From positions 1-64,000 of the forward strand of contig QANT01002669.1 in the NCBI GenBank assembly GCA_003254885.1: a stretch of DNA of 64,000 nt, read 5' to 3'. Source of the stretch: Purshia tridentata (taxonomy: Eukaryota; Streptophyta; Magnoliopsida; Rosales; Rosaceae). Positions 1 through 12,493 of this stretch are shown piece by piece. The notes below the pieces were generated by a model. That model did no database searches, was not told where the DNA came from, and worked only from the letters and a program-made list of their open reading frames with translations. Both the position numbers and the translations under genes were made by a program. Each line of letters begins with the position of its first letter. Position 1 is the first letter of the stretch.

Positions 1-330
1 AAAAATTTAGTTTCAATTTCAGTGTAACTGTATTTCAGAAATACAGAAATACAGTTACACTGAAATTGTATTAATGAATGTATGTGTGCGACTGTATTAA
101 TAAATGTATGTAGTTTTGAAATTTAGTTTCAGTGTATTTGTTTTTTAAAAATTTAGTTTCAGTTTCAGTGTAACTGTATTTTAGAAATACAGAAATATAG
201 TTACATTGAAACTGTTTTTTTAGTGAAGGTGTAACTGTTTTTTCAGTTAAGGTGTAATTGTTTTTAAAATACAGTTATACTGGACGCGTGTCAGTCCGTG
301 TCAGAGCGTGTCAGAATGGTATAAATGGTA
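1..330. repeat. AT-rich hairpin repeat cluster
   Basis: A perfect inverted repeat has 22-bp arms at 14-35 and 47-68 around an 11-bp loop. A second, imperfect hairpin with the same arm sequence lies at about 162-212, with two mismatches between its arms. Further partial copies of the arm continue to about 275. The motif CGTGTCAG then occurs three times in tandem at about 286-315. The layout suggests a decayed MITE-like or foldback element cut by the window edge. No terminal inverted repeat or target duplication can be assigned, so the class is open. Confidence 0.5.
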
Positions 331-3300
331 TTATAATTTTTAGGGGGTTTTGGGAGAATTTTTATATAGGTGGGGGCTTAAAAAAAGTTTTTTGATGATT
401 AGGGAATTTAAAAAAATTTACTGTTTTAATAATAACTTTGCTGTCAAAAAAAATATAGCTTTTTAAATTTAGTAAATTACTTTCAAGTCCATTTTATAAC
501 TTTTAATGATAAGTCCACTTAAAAACTTGCAATGTTAAATAAGTCTACTTTGTAAATAAAACTCATGTTATGACTTTTACAATTCAAATAGTTATTATCG
601 TACAATTAGCAATTGTCAAGTACTCAATAACTTTTGTGTTACACGTTTCTTATTAAAATTAACTAGGTTGAAAATTTCGAGTAGCAAGTGGACGGGATTA
701 TTAGCTAAATTTTTTAACTAAACTTTAAAACAAATAACTCTTAAAATTTCCATGTATAACGTTATCATCTAGTAACTAAATAAAAAAAAATAGAAAATCT
801 GGTAGTCTTAAGGGAAACAATAACTTCTTTATTTTTTTATTTTTGAATGGTAAACTAACAGTTTTGAATCTTTGATGATATGATAAAATATTATTATAAC
901 ATTCAGAATTTATAGCAACGTATTATTGCTCAATTAGAAGTTTGTAAGATGGTAAACAATTTATAATACATATATATAATATTTCGTTATCATCCCTACA
1001 AAATTATATTGTATACAACTGGATTAAGCCTGTTGTCTAAAACCAAAAATATTTTATTAATTCTTATTTCACATCCTACCTTTATTAAATTCATGTTAGT
1101 TGTAAATCATTTTCAGTTGTATCTTTAAGGAACTAGCAGATAAAATTAAGTGAATTCTTCTAATAAACTGAAGCAAAATTAATATAACATGTATATCTGA
1201 GCTTAGCTAGCGAGCTTTCAATTTCGTTCTATGGTAAAAAGCTAGCTTTCAATTTCAAGGTGGATGGAATGTGCACTTATTGTGAGTTGTTATGCAACAT
1301 TTAGAGGGAGAAGAAGGTCATGATTTCAAGAACGCCCTATTTTCAATTCACAAGAATAAGCAAATCATGACACGTACAAAGCATTTGGTTTCCAAATTAA
1401 AAGAGGTGATCAATGAGAAGCCCATGTTGGAAAAGCAACAATTTGGTCATGTACTCGTACAAGGAAATTAAATCAATCAATTTCACAACTACACCATGCA
1501 CAATAATACAAAACCAACAACTTTGTTCCATCTTTATACCAAATGACAATTAGATTTTGATACAATTAGGGCAAACCTCATGGCTTTGAGATAAAAGCAT
1601 GGGATTGCCAATTTGCCATACCTTCAATTAATCATGGCTAATCCACTTTAAACCCTTGAAGTAATTACCTTGTTAATTTAATTAAAATTGTTTGATAAAA
1701 TAGTTTTAAAAGATAATTTATATATATTTTCTAAGCGTGAATAATGGACATTAGTATTTCCACATACAAAAAATTTATAAACCCGCCATTGCAGGTTACT
1801 ATTATACATCCCAAAAAATAAGGAAATTTTGGATGTGTAGTTGCTTGAAGAACAACAAATGCCAAATATGGAATAGATACATATCATCATAAATTAAGGC
1901 AGAAACCATTTCTTCACGGCATAAATATTAATCAAAGACGATCGAGCATTGTTTTGTTTTGTACTACAAGTCTAACTACAAGATGCTAAACTAGAGAGGC
2001 GAATGCTTGGCTTCTCTTCAAGGAGAACCCAATTCTTCATAACCAAGTTGACCAAACCCTAATTAACGTTGTATTCTTAATTTTGATGCTTATTGTTTTG
2101 GCATTGTTGGTACAGTAATTTATGACTTTAAGATTCCATTTGGATGCACCCTCCTCAAAGTAAAACATTTATTTGTCTAGGACAAACAACCCCATTAAAT
2201 TTCCAAATAAATAAATTAAGATTATCTAATGCTATCCCTTATTCAACTCCACAAGTAACAATAAATTAAACAAATGAAAATTATTTCTAGTATTGATTCG
2301 GTCAGTTTCATTTACATAACAAATAAACGCTAGCCGCATAGTAATAATAATTTATCTTTAGTTTGGAAAACTACTTGGTCTTGAGTTTTGAAAACTTTTT
2401 TATCTTTTAGTATTAATAATTTTATACCCAATATAGATTCATGTACACTAAAATACCATTCTATAATTTTCAATTTTGTGTGGATAAAACACAATGGACT
2501 TGTACTCATCATGAACACCAAGGACACGTCACACAAGGTAGCTTGTTCGTGTCCTTTGTATATTGAGCGCGTGAGATAAGTACATGCCAAGTGGGGCCAC
2601 ACACTGCAATTTAATAATGTACTTAAGGGCCCATTTAACCCACAGAATATTCCGTTGTCCAGATGCAAACCATGGGCCGGTAGTCCTTACGAGCTCGGCC
2701 CAGCCCACTTATTTAGAGGAAATTGGATTTAAATTTGTGAAAGCAATCCAACGGCTTTCGCCACCGTACGGGACACATGGCAAAGCTTTCTCTAAACGAC
2801 ATAACGTCCCTCTCCAAATAACGCCGCGTGCCCTGCTAACGACATTAAAAACAGCTTTACATAAACAAAAGAAATTGCTCTGCTTTCCCAAAATAAACCC
2901 CTGTTTCTGGTTTTCGGGTCCATCCAGGCATCCATGGCTCACATAAAAACTAGTAACACACCCAAGTACTCAACGGTTATTGCATATGGACCCCACCACC
3001 CTTAACTTTTATGATTTTCTTCGCCCGGGCTTTCACTATCAATTTGGTCCAATTTGCCCAATAATCTAAAGTATTAATGTAAATCTCAATGTTTAAATAT
3101 TTTGGAGTCTCTATATTATTTATTTTGCAATCCAAATTCTATATTTACTTATCTTTATTTAGCAAAGAATATAACCCTAAAATCACATAACTCAAATGAT
3201 TTACTTGAACTAAACTTATAGCCAATATGGCCACTTTCTCCTCATATACTTTCTTCTACAACAATTATCTATGCATTATTCACCAATTACATATCATGAT

Positions 3301-4000
3301 CCAGTTAATTTATTATTTACAAGACTGTTTATACTTGCTAAAGGTGTTACTATACATCAACAAATTAGTGATATAGTAACGTTTCTCTATGATTTATTTA
3401 CAATAAAATTCGAATATGTCATTATATAAAAGTAAAATTGCGCAACTATAGTGATTAGTGATAGGTTGCATATTTATTTTTTTAAATACATAAATAGGGC
3501 GAGGGGGATTAAAAATTAGGTTTAAGTGGAATTTTGATCTTTGAAATGTCTTTACAAAGAAAAAACTGTGGAAATGCCTCTTTTTTGTTGTTTCATACTT
3601 CCATGATTCCATCTATAAACTTCTCTTTTTTGTTTTTTAAACTACATATGTTAACTCACTAACAAAACACTAAATCCTGTTAATTTCGGGGGCTTTTTCG
3701 TCAAAGAAGGCGCACCAACCACCGCAATTTAACTTGGAAGTTAGAAAAAATTAAAAGGACGGTGTTGCCCTATTGCACATTCAGCCATGTGGCCACAAAA
3801 CTCGACCAAATTAATATTGTATCTCCCCTCAAAAAGGGACATTTTCGTCAAAATACAGTCAATAAAAAATGTTTAAACAAAACCGATGGTTTTTGAAACT
3901 TGACCATGCCACGAACGTGAGGCAGTTTTGAGATTGAGAGCCTCCGTATCACGAGGGGGCAACTACCCCGTCTTTTTAACTAAAATGTTGAGGGCAGTTT
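331..4000. other. Intergenic DNA, no gene recognised
   Basis: This stretch is strongly AT-rich apart from 2570-3030. That part is more balanced in composition and carries several GGCCCA/TGGGCC (site II-like) motifs at 2628-2705. It can be read open for 77-120 codons on both strands, but neither reading resembles a known protein and no splice structure supports one. It may be an old promoter or an unrecognised transcript. Nothing else is supportable here. Confidence 0.5.
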
Positions 4001-4046
4001 CGGTATACAATTTGGACCCTCATCACCACGACCCAACCAAGACCAT

Positions 4047-4200
4047 AACGTGGCACCTTGCAACATAGACAACGAAACGGACCGGGTTGGACAGAAGACA
4101 CGTGTCCACACGTGAAAGATTAAATACAGCACCACGTAGGATGAATACGTGGAACGAGAGTGTCCTAGTCAGCAGCACCAAGCCCTTCTCTTTTTATAGC
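4047..4200 (+). promoter_or_regulatory. ABRE/G-box cluster and TATA-like box of the DUF506 gene
   Basis: Several ACGT-core sites lie within about 110 bp: ACGTGGC at 4048-4054, the palindrome GACACGTGTC at 4097-4106, a second CACGTG at 4109-4114, CCACGTA near 4132 and TACGTGG at 4146-4152. A TATA-like TTTTTATAG follows at 4191-4199 and a CT-rich leader starts near 4290. Clusters of this kind are known binding sites for ABF/AREB-type and group C/S bZIP factors, so ABA or stress control of the next gene is the likely reading. The motifs are seen; the regulation is inferred. Confidence 0.6.
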
Positions 4201-4364
4201 TCACACCATCTGCTCCAGCTCTTTATCGTCCCGTTAAAAAAGCCATAAAAACCACATACACGGAGGAAGCTCTCATTGAGTCATTTCATTTTCACCTCTT
4301 TCTCTCTCTCTCTGATTGTTTAGGCTTCGTCGCCGACGAACGGAAATTGATCTCGCCGTCAAAA

Positions 4365-4442
4365 ATGGAGTTTCCGGCAACCAACGAAAGCAGCAGCAAC
4401 AGCTTGACTTTGTCGTGCCGTCGCGCAACTCGGGAGCGTTAA
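4365..4442 (+). CDS. Upstream ORF in the DUF506 leader (candidate conserved-peptide uORF)
   Basis: This short frame of 25 codons plus TAA lies in the predicted 5' leader, about 550 nt before the main start at 4990. It is the first ATG after the TATA-like box, in the context AAAAATGG, which has A at -3 and G at +4 and is favourable. The peptide is serine-rich with a basic end (TLSCRRATRER). Arabidopsis annotates a conserved-peptide uORF (CPuORF59, AT3G22968, recalled from memory) just upstream of the DUF506 gene AT3G22970, so this is a good candidate for its counterpart. A leader intron is possible between about 4577 and 4960, which would remove later upstream ATGs but keep this frame. Confidence 0.55.
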   Translation: MEFPATNESSSNSLTLSCRRATRER

Positions 4443-4989
4443 TAACTGTTAACAGGAAAAAATCTTAAGGAAAAGCAACTTTTACTTAGCAGAGCTTCGA
4501 AGTTATTCCATGCTTTGTCTCGCAAATTAGAGGCAAACAAGTATATAACACTCGAAGATTAATCGGAGATTAAAAGGTACTTGTTCTCACTTAGGAGCTT
4601 AAGCCTCGAATTGTGCTAATCTGCATTGTTTTTTGGCAAAATTTTGGGTTTCTGCGTCTTTCTGCGTCGATTCCAATCGAGAAGATGCTGCAGAGTTGTC
4701 AGTGAAGGTTTTGATCGATGTATCGGCATTAGAACCCTCTGCCTTTTTCTTTCGGTGCTTGAATTGTACTTTATGTTTTTAGCGACTTAATTGTTACGCA
4801 ATTTAATTAGCTAGTCATAGTTTCTTCGTTCTCGTGTTTTGAACGAGCTAGTGCGAAGACTTAGAGAATTAGGTTTCATTTTTTAAGCTTTGTTACTCTA
4901 AAATCAAGCTTAAAACCTTGAGAAAATGGAGGAAGTGGAGGCGCTGAGATAGCTTTTTTAGTTTTCTCGTGAATTTGATCACGGTGATC

Positions 4990-6381
4990 ATGCCGTTTCC
5001 AATGAAAATCCAGCCAATCGATTATCAAAAGCGACCTGAAGATGCGAGCCGGTTCGAGGCGGTCAAGCCGGTGGCAGCCAAGTCGCGGCTCAAGCGGCTC
5101 TTCGAGCGCCCGTTCACTAACGTACTGAGAATCTCCGGCGCGGCAGAAAATAAGGCCGGCGTTGGTGTCGAGGAGCCGCAGCATTTCAACGGCTCGGGCG
5201 GCGAGTTCGAGCCGAGCTCAGTGTGCTTGGCGAAGATGGTGCTGAATTTCATGGAAGACAGCAACGAGAAGCAGCAATTGACTGCGGCGAGGTGTAGCCG
5301 GAATCGCAGTAACTGCTTCAACGGCAACTGCAACGACAGTTCCGATGACGAATTGGAACCCTTCTCTGGTGTTTTCGGTTTCTGTGATTCCAATCTGGCT
5401 TCATCTGGCGAAGCATGTGAGCTGCTTAAGGTAAACACCGAATTCGTTTAATTTATTATTAAAAAAAAAACCTATAAAAGAATGAAAAAAAAAATGTCTG
5501 GCTTTGTTTTGTGATGAGCAGGGTTTGGTTTCTTGCCCAAGTGTTTGTGAAAGGAATTTGCTAGCGGACACAGCGAGGATCGTTGACAAAAACAAGATCA
5601 TTTGCAAGCGTAAAAACGACACTTGCAGAACGGTCGTTACTGATAATCTGTTAGCTCTCGGATACGACGCTTCAGTCTGCAAATCTCGTTGGGAAAAATG
5701 TCCTTCTTATCCCGCCGGTACTTTCTCTCTCTCACACAAATATCCATATGGAACTGTTTGGTTGCCGAGAAAATGTAGAAAATTAAATCAAACTGTTTGT
5801 GATATACAGGGGAGTATGAATACATAGACGTGATCATAAAAGGGGAGCGATTGCTAATCGACATCGATTTCAGAACGGAATTCGAAATCGCACGGCCCAC
5901 GAAGAGCTACAAAGCGATCCTGCAGTCGCTTCCTTACATCTTTGTCGGGAAGCCGGATCGGCTCCGACGTATCATCGCCGTCGTGTCGGAGTCGGCGAAG
6001 CAGAGCCTGAAGAAGAAGGGAATGCCGGTTCCGCCGTGGAGAAAAGCCGAGTACGTCAGAGCCAAATGGCTCTCTCCTCACTCCCGAGCCACCACACCTG
6101 AAAAGACCACTCAGCCTTTGATCGATAAGACCAGCGAATTTGTACCGGGTCGAGCTCAGTCCAATTCGGTGGTGGATGAAGCTGAGGTGGACGAGTCGGT
6201 GTTTGAAATGTCGGAGTCGGAGAGCTCCTGTGAGGAAGAGAAGGAGAAGAAGGAGAAGAAGACGGTGGTAAAGGACTGGAAGCCACCGGAGATCAAGCCG
6301 AAGCCCAAGAAATCGCAGATTGGGGTTAAGATCGTGACTGGTTTGGCTTCTGTCATGGAGGATGAGCCATCAAAATTTTGA
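4990..6381 (+). CDS. DUF506 (PDDEXK-like) family protein
   Basis: Three exons (4990-5430, 5522-5717, 5810-6381) join in frame into a 402-residue protein. The start MPFPMKIQP is the first ATG of the open frame. The family is the plant DUF506 group, assigned to the PD-(D/E)XK nuclease-like superfamily but with no established enzymatic activity. Family signatures are visible: SSVCLAKMVLNFMED near residue 80, a cysteine-containing central part in exon 2 (residues 148-212), then EYEYIDVI, LIDIDFRTEFEIARPT, YIFVG and the PPWRKAEYVRAKW block. The C-terminal third is acidic then lysine-rich (EEEKEKKEKK) and looks disordered. Some family members are linked to stress responses and root-hair growth. The promoter holds an ABRE cluster and the leader an upstream ORF. 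The family call is firm; molecular function is unknown. Confidence 0.93.
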
Positions 6382-9328
6382 GATTTTAATTTTTTCGGAT
6401 TTTTTTTTTTTTTGACTCTTTAGAGAACTGAAATATCTGTATATGCTTATATGGTAGCATAACCGTTTGATCCCTTCTAGTTTTTTTGATGTAAGGGTCG
6501 GATTTACTAATAGCAATAAAACTCTACATAGAAATTTCGAAATATGAAAATAGTTTTATTGTCCTTAGCTTTTTTTTCTTTTCTTTTTTCAATTTGACAT
6601 GGTCTGCGAAATCGAAGAACAAAAGAGCAACAGGTAAAAGTTTTGTCTGGGGTTTTGGTCTTTGTATTCTTTTCAGTACTGGTTTTGATTTTTCAAATCC
6701 TCTTGCTGATGTTTATGTCCCTTTTTTTGTTTGATATTTTTGAAGGAGGAGAAGAAGATGGACGACATAATTGGATGATAAAGAGAAACTCAGAAGAGAC
6801 TCGTGCTGTCTTAAGGACTGTGAGCTAAGGGCTTCCAGAGGAAAACCCATTTTTTAAATGCTGCCTTCTGATTTGATTCTCTTCCCAGATTATGTTTGGA
6901 AATTAATGGCTTTGGTTAAGCAAATTTATATTGCCTAGTTTAAATAATGCATGATTTGTGCCCACATTAGTTTCATAGATAATAGTTTTTGACTAGTTAT
7001 TTTTTGCACTACTGAGGTTGTATTTGTATGATATAGCTTTTGTATTGTATGTATTGGAAGGTGACGATTTGAAACTTTGAATGGTCACGACGTTGAAACA
7101 TTCTTTTACATTCCTGATTTGTTAATTTGGTAGATACATAGGATTAAAAATTAAATGTGGCATGCATATCTTGGCCGAGTATGTCATGAACAAATTGTTG
7201 TCGTTAAATTTCTTGAATTAGTATGGATTGAGAGGTTGTGCAATTCATGTGCTACTTCTGAAACTGGGGGAGTTCCCATTTGCATTTAGAACTAGTGGCC
7301 TGTGTGGATTGTCAGTTACGTAATCCCATTAATGGGTTTTTGTCTTCTTTTCTTATGGACTTTGATCAAGGCTTTTGTCCTGTAGGCCTGGCTTTAAGTG
7401 TTTGCCTGGGAATTTTACACAGACAACGTCACCACAAAAGGCAAATAAACTAAGTCGGTGCTGCCAACTACGCAAATGCCGTAGGAAACGTCCAAAACAC
7501 TTCAAATCGAAACTGGAACTGCCCTCTGTCAATCTAATCCTTTGCACCCCGTCTACACAAAGCTTTTACCGCATAATCCTGCTAACTTGCACCGAAATTT
7601 GTCGTTTTTGTGCCTCGTACTGAACCGGCGCCACCAGGGGTTTCTCGGGAATATATTATTATACTTCAAATTAAATCCTTTTGCGTATTTTGAGCCATAG
7701 AACAATCATTGCGTCTATAAAATTTAGCAACATTGTTGGTGTTATTAAATTTTGAAAGCTCCTTCTATCCATTTCGCTTCTATTATTTTATATATGCATT
7801 GTTATTAAAGAATTCCAGTGGGGTCAGAAATGGGGTCATAATTGCATGTGGTGCGGTTGCTTTCCCGATTCTAATTATACAATTGGGAAAGATGTTATGT
7901 TAAGTTATGTATAATGTACGTATTTACTGGGTAAGACCGTAAGAGACACATTTACAACATCATATTAGCTCATCATGTTATTATATCATATTAAATAATA
8001 AAATGAATTAACATACATTATAACTTTTTTCGGTTGTATATTAACTTATATGATTAATTACATGATATTATCACATCAGTTATATATATCTCTATTATTA
8101 ATTTGTAAATAATTATTTAAAAGATAAAAATTTTGAATGTGAAAATAAATTATAAAATAAGAATTAAAAAAAAAAGTTAGTGAATAAAGTGGATAATAAT
8201 TCTTATAAATATAATTAGATAAAGGTATATAAATAATATTATTGATTGTGTAAGAATTGTGTATGTATATGTTGAATGCTTGAGATGAATGATTTACTTT
8301 TTTTGAAAGCAACCTCTCACCAACTTTATTAATTTATATAATTAAACTCAATCGCAATCCGGTGGTTTGTCCTTGAAAGCCTGGATTACTTGCGGGATAT
8401 ATACAAGTATACAACTCGGAAAAACGAATTGAATTGGGTGAAGTTTGCAAGAGCAAGACTCTTTGTTTGCTTTAGCGTTGCAAAGTTTGCGTCTACAAAA
8501 TAGTTATACTTATCCACATTATAACGTGTATATATATATATTTTTTAATGCGACAGGTGGTCCGATTTTTATTTGGTTCTGAATCACGGCAATATATAAT
8601 ATGTATTTTTATTTTAATCTCTTTGTTTAAGGGAAAAATTTGCTTACAAAAATATATACGTATTTGATCACAACCTTGTTAGAGTCTACAATTTACAGAC
8701 TGCAGTTCCAAATTTGTTTCATCGAATTAACATAAATAAATTATAAACCCAGTGTATTATCTTTTATCACATGTTTGATTTTCGTAAAGTGTGAAAGTAA
8801 AGTGTTGTCATTTTACAAAGTAAAGTGAGAAATTAGTACGTTAAAGATAGATTGTTGAATAATGTGAGTTCCACGTTGAAAACGAGGGAATTATAATTAA
8901 AATATTGCAAGCTATTTTAAAAATGGTTGAGAGAAAACAATGCGAAGCTATGATGATGAACTGCAGTTGAATTTCAAATGGGCTAGAAAGAAACGATATA
9001 CAAAAGCTTATTAACCCACAATCGCTTTTATAAAGTAGTCAGCTTTTAGCTTTAGTGGACTGCAGCATTGGGATTCTGCTATCTTGGAAGACAAAGGCTT
9101 GCAATTCTGTACTCGTTGCAGAAGTTCATGACTTTGTCCTTAACTAATACATTTATTAATTATTCAATTAATTTAGAATCATAAAACTCCATGATTCCTG
9201 TATTACTTTACTATTTATTCCTCACTAATTCTGCATTTTTCTTTTTTTGCCTTATTTGGAAAAAAGTTTAAAACCGTCCTAAAAGACTACTCTAGCTAGC
9301 TAGTATGACTATGAACCATGCATTTTCC

Positions 9329-9539
9329 AATTTTACAAAAAAAAAAACACAGAACTTTAATTTATTGATAATATGTAAAATATATAATGTGCCTTGTGGC
9401 AATTAGAAAATGAGCATGGTAGGCCTTATTTTGACAATTTTACAAAAAAAAAACACAGAACTTTAATTTATTGATAATATGTAAAATATATAATGTGCCT
9501 TGTAGCAATTAGAAAATGAGCATGGTAGGCCTTATTTTG
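9329..9539. repeat. Tandem duplication, about 105-bp unit
   Basis: Two direct copies lie at 9329-9433 and 9436-9539. They differ by one base (TGTGGC against TGTAGC) and by one adenine in a poly-A run. The near identity shows the duplication is recent. The unit is AT-rich and noncoding, with no sign of a mobile element. Confidence 0.95.
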
Positions 9540-9999
9540 GATTTAGTAGAGATCCTAATCCTAAATTCCGTGTGTTTCCTTCTGTCTTGGAGAGACATTG
9601 GGTGTATTAATGTCATACTATGTTATCCTGACATCTGTGTACCTGTGTTAAATGAGGTGTGATGTAAATTAAAGCAGTAGAAAAGGGACCAGCTAGCTAT
9701 AGCTATCCCTGGAAGTACTGACTATACTGCCAAACACAATACAGGACTATATAGCAGTACTGTTAATGTGGGTTATTATGTGTCCTACCCAAAGCCTCCT
9801 TCCTATTAACATAGAAGAAGATCATCAACAAGAAAGTAGAAGAAAAAGTGGTTTTCTTCAATTCCTGTGGGTTGTGATCGACTTTCAAAGCGCTGCAGCT
9901 GCTGAGCTTTTGTGTACTGTCGGTGTGGAAAGGACACGAGAGTTTCGTTTCATGTCTGGTGATCCAAACACATGATCCCCTACCTCCTTGCCTCCCTTT

Positions 10000-10030
10000 C
10001 CTCCAATCCAATCCAATCCAATCCAATCTT
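10000..10030 (+). repeat. Pentanucleotide microsatellite (AATCC)n
   Basis: About five consecutive AATCC/CCAAT units occur here in a pyrimidine-rich context. The tract is short, so it would be a usable but modest length polymorphism. Confidence 0.85.
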
Positions 10031-10361
10031 TGTGTCACATTTTCTTGGACCACTTTGCAGAATATATGCATGAATAACAATGTTTTGATGAGGACTTGTC
10101 AAAAGTGGGTTCCTTTTGGCATTCAAAGAAAGGGTCCAGTACAAACCCTCTTTTTTTCTGTTTGGTTTTTGCATGTGAAAATTTGTTGATGCATGAGCAA
10201 GCTAAAGGTTAAAGGTAAATGAGTAATGAGTATGTGATTCCATTCATAACTGTGTGTGGGAATGACATAAGAATAGCCAGAACACATAATATCTGACCAA
10301 AGATTTGTTCATACAAGAACGCGTATACACACGCATGTTGGCGTATGATATTATGAATGTG

Positions 10362-10421
10362 TAGTGGGTAATTGTTAGCTATTAATGTGTAGTACTAGTG
10401 GGTAATTGTTAGCTATTAATG
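10362..10421. repeat. Short tandem duplication, 26-bp unit
   Basis: The 26-bp sequence beginning TAGTGGGTAATTG occurs exactly at 10362-10387 and 10396-10421, separated by 8 bp. It is noncoding and has the look of replication slippage. Confidence 0.9.
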
Positions 10422-12493
10422 GGGTAATCCAATGATGTATACCAGCACGTGGACAACTATTTTAAGCAACTTTATTTTTTATTTCCCTTACGTAATGATA
10501 CGGTTCGGTTCGACTTGATTTTTATGCTTTTTTAGAGATCAAAACCAAACTGAACCTAAGGGATGATCAATTTGGTTTGATTCTATTGGTTTGGTCGGTT
10601 TTTCGATTTTCAAATCCATCCCTAACTAATTCTACATGTAAATATTAAGATATTATGTACTATTTAAGATCTCAAATAGTAAAAAAATGGGTGATATATA
10701 CTTTGAATGCTTATAAGATGGTTACATTTCAAACCTTTTTTTTTTTCCTTGAAGAAAAAAATAAAAATCCAAGAGCATTTTAAAGTGACGTGAACCTAAC
10801 TTAACATGTCTCACCAAATTTTCCTAGATGCCTAACCAGCTGAGTGGCTTCCACAATATCTATCACCCTGACTAGCTCTCCACAATACTAAGAAGTCTTG
10901 TTGATTTCTTTGACCACTAAAAGTCAATACAATCAAACAATTATTTAATGTTTGTTGGTTCCCTTTAGTTACAACCTAGAAGGCTAGAAGGTGATCTATT
11001 GACCAAAAAAAACCTAGAAGGTGATATATGTTTTTTTAATAATGTATAAAATAAGGCATGGGCTTAGCACATGAAGAAGTGAAATAAATGATTGAAAATT
11101 AAATTTCCAGGCCCCTTCATGCATGGGCTACTGGACTAAGGCCTAAAACAATGTTGTAAAGAGTGGGCCAGGCCCAGCAGATATATTAGCTGGGTTGAAA
11201 TTGTGACAGGCCCAAGTGTTAAAGAGAACTTTGTTAAATTGGGGCAGGCCCAACTGTTTTGTTTGTTTGTGCAAGTGAAGACTCGATACTGTAAAGCATT
11301 TAAGGAACAAAATTAGATTTTTCATCAAGTACATTACAAAATCCTCACATGATGCTCACAAGTACGTGGCTGTAAGAGTAAATTAATTGTTGATTCATAA
11401 CACTTGTTGTGTGTGGGTGATCCAATTGAAGAATTTTGGTATATGTAAATAGATTGTACAATAAAATGTGATAAACAACTTAGTTCTATATAAAATAAAA
11501 GGTTATAGGGTTTCTCTATTACAGCAACTCCAACATTCCTCTTTAAGTTTATTTGTAATTTGTAATTATAAGAATTTTATATGAAAATTTTAAAGATTCT
11601 GTTCGAACGTTGCTATCTTAATATATGAATTAGGTTAGTAAAATTTTTTCCAAGCCAAAAAGAAAGTCATATATAATAACATTTATATGATGTTGGACAT
11701 AATATGATGTGATGCATCATGCATGATACCAAATACAACAGTTTATATAATTTTTTGTGAATATATTTTGTATTTAGAAGCTCTAAACAACTATTTCTCC
11801 TGAAAAATAAAAAAGCAACTAATTCTATTTTAAATAAAGAGAAATCCAAGAAGATTTGTGTAATGTAAGAATGGGACAACAAATGTGTAACGTTGAAATC
11901 GAATTTCTTACACAACACAGAGTCACAAATTCACAAAGTCACAAACTAGTTTTGCTCGAGAGGCTTTCACATTTACTCATTGCTACTAACATTCAAACAG
12001 CGTACACAAACCAATCATAATTTCTTTAAGGTGTCAACTGCCAATCCCAGTCGCACGTATTGTCTAATTAGTTTAACACAAGGTCAACAACACCCTCCAA
12101 ATTACCCAAATACCCTTTTCCCTTCGATTCGTTGCAGTTGTGCCGACTCCAAATTTCGGACCCATCCGTATATGCGCAATTAAACCCCCATCAGATCACT
12201 TCCTCCATATCAGGGCGCGAATCCTCTACTTTTTGGAACAAAACCCATTTCCTGAGCTTTCCTCTCTCTGTATGCGAAATCAAAAACCGCTCGCATGTGG
12301 TGCACGATTCTTAACGTACACTTCTGTCTGCGTTTTCCTAGATCCCATTCCACACTGCCCTTGTCTGCAAAACGAGATTACTTCTCTCCTCTTGGCATTC
12401 CACATGATTGCTTTGTCTGTACAGCTCTGTGAACCTCCTTGTAACTATACCACCTTTGGGAGATAAGGCCTCTCCTCTGCCATTGTTCCTACC

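Larger units (their letters stand above)
6382..12493. other. Gene-poor interval, about 6.1 kb
   Basis: The first part is the 3' UTR of the DUF506 gene, with AATAAA near 6514. Short open stretches at 7353-7623 and 9763-10189 show no family similarity or splicing pattern, and I do not call them genes. Several small tandem duplications are listed separately. At about 10500-10620, repeated GGTTCGGTT/TTGGTTTGG-type sequence resembles a common decayed plant repeat. The last few hundred bases (about 11980-12493) become less AT-rich and probably hold the promoter and leader of the GBP gene. Confidence 0.5.

Noticed and set aside
2584-2946. Open stretch of 120 codons (+) overlapping one of 77 codons (-)
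   Set aside because: No family similarity, no conserved motif, and both strands are open because of local base composition. It is better read as a promoter-like, GC-richer patch.
7353-7623. Overlapping open stretches on both strands (64-82 codons)
   Set aside because: The composition does not look coding, and there is no splice context or family similarity.
9763-10189. Several overlapping short frames of 64-105 codons
   Set aside because: They disagree in frame and strand, include the AATCC microsatellite, and carry no recognisable domain.
10500-10620. GGTTCGGTT/TTGGTTTGG repeated sequence as a specific mobile element
   Set aside because: Such sequence is common in plant genomes as decayed filler. 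No ends or target duplications could be defined, so no element is claimed.
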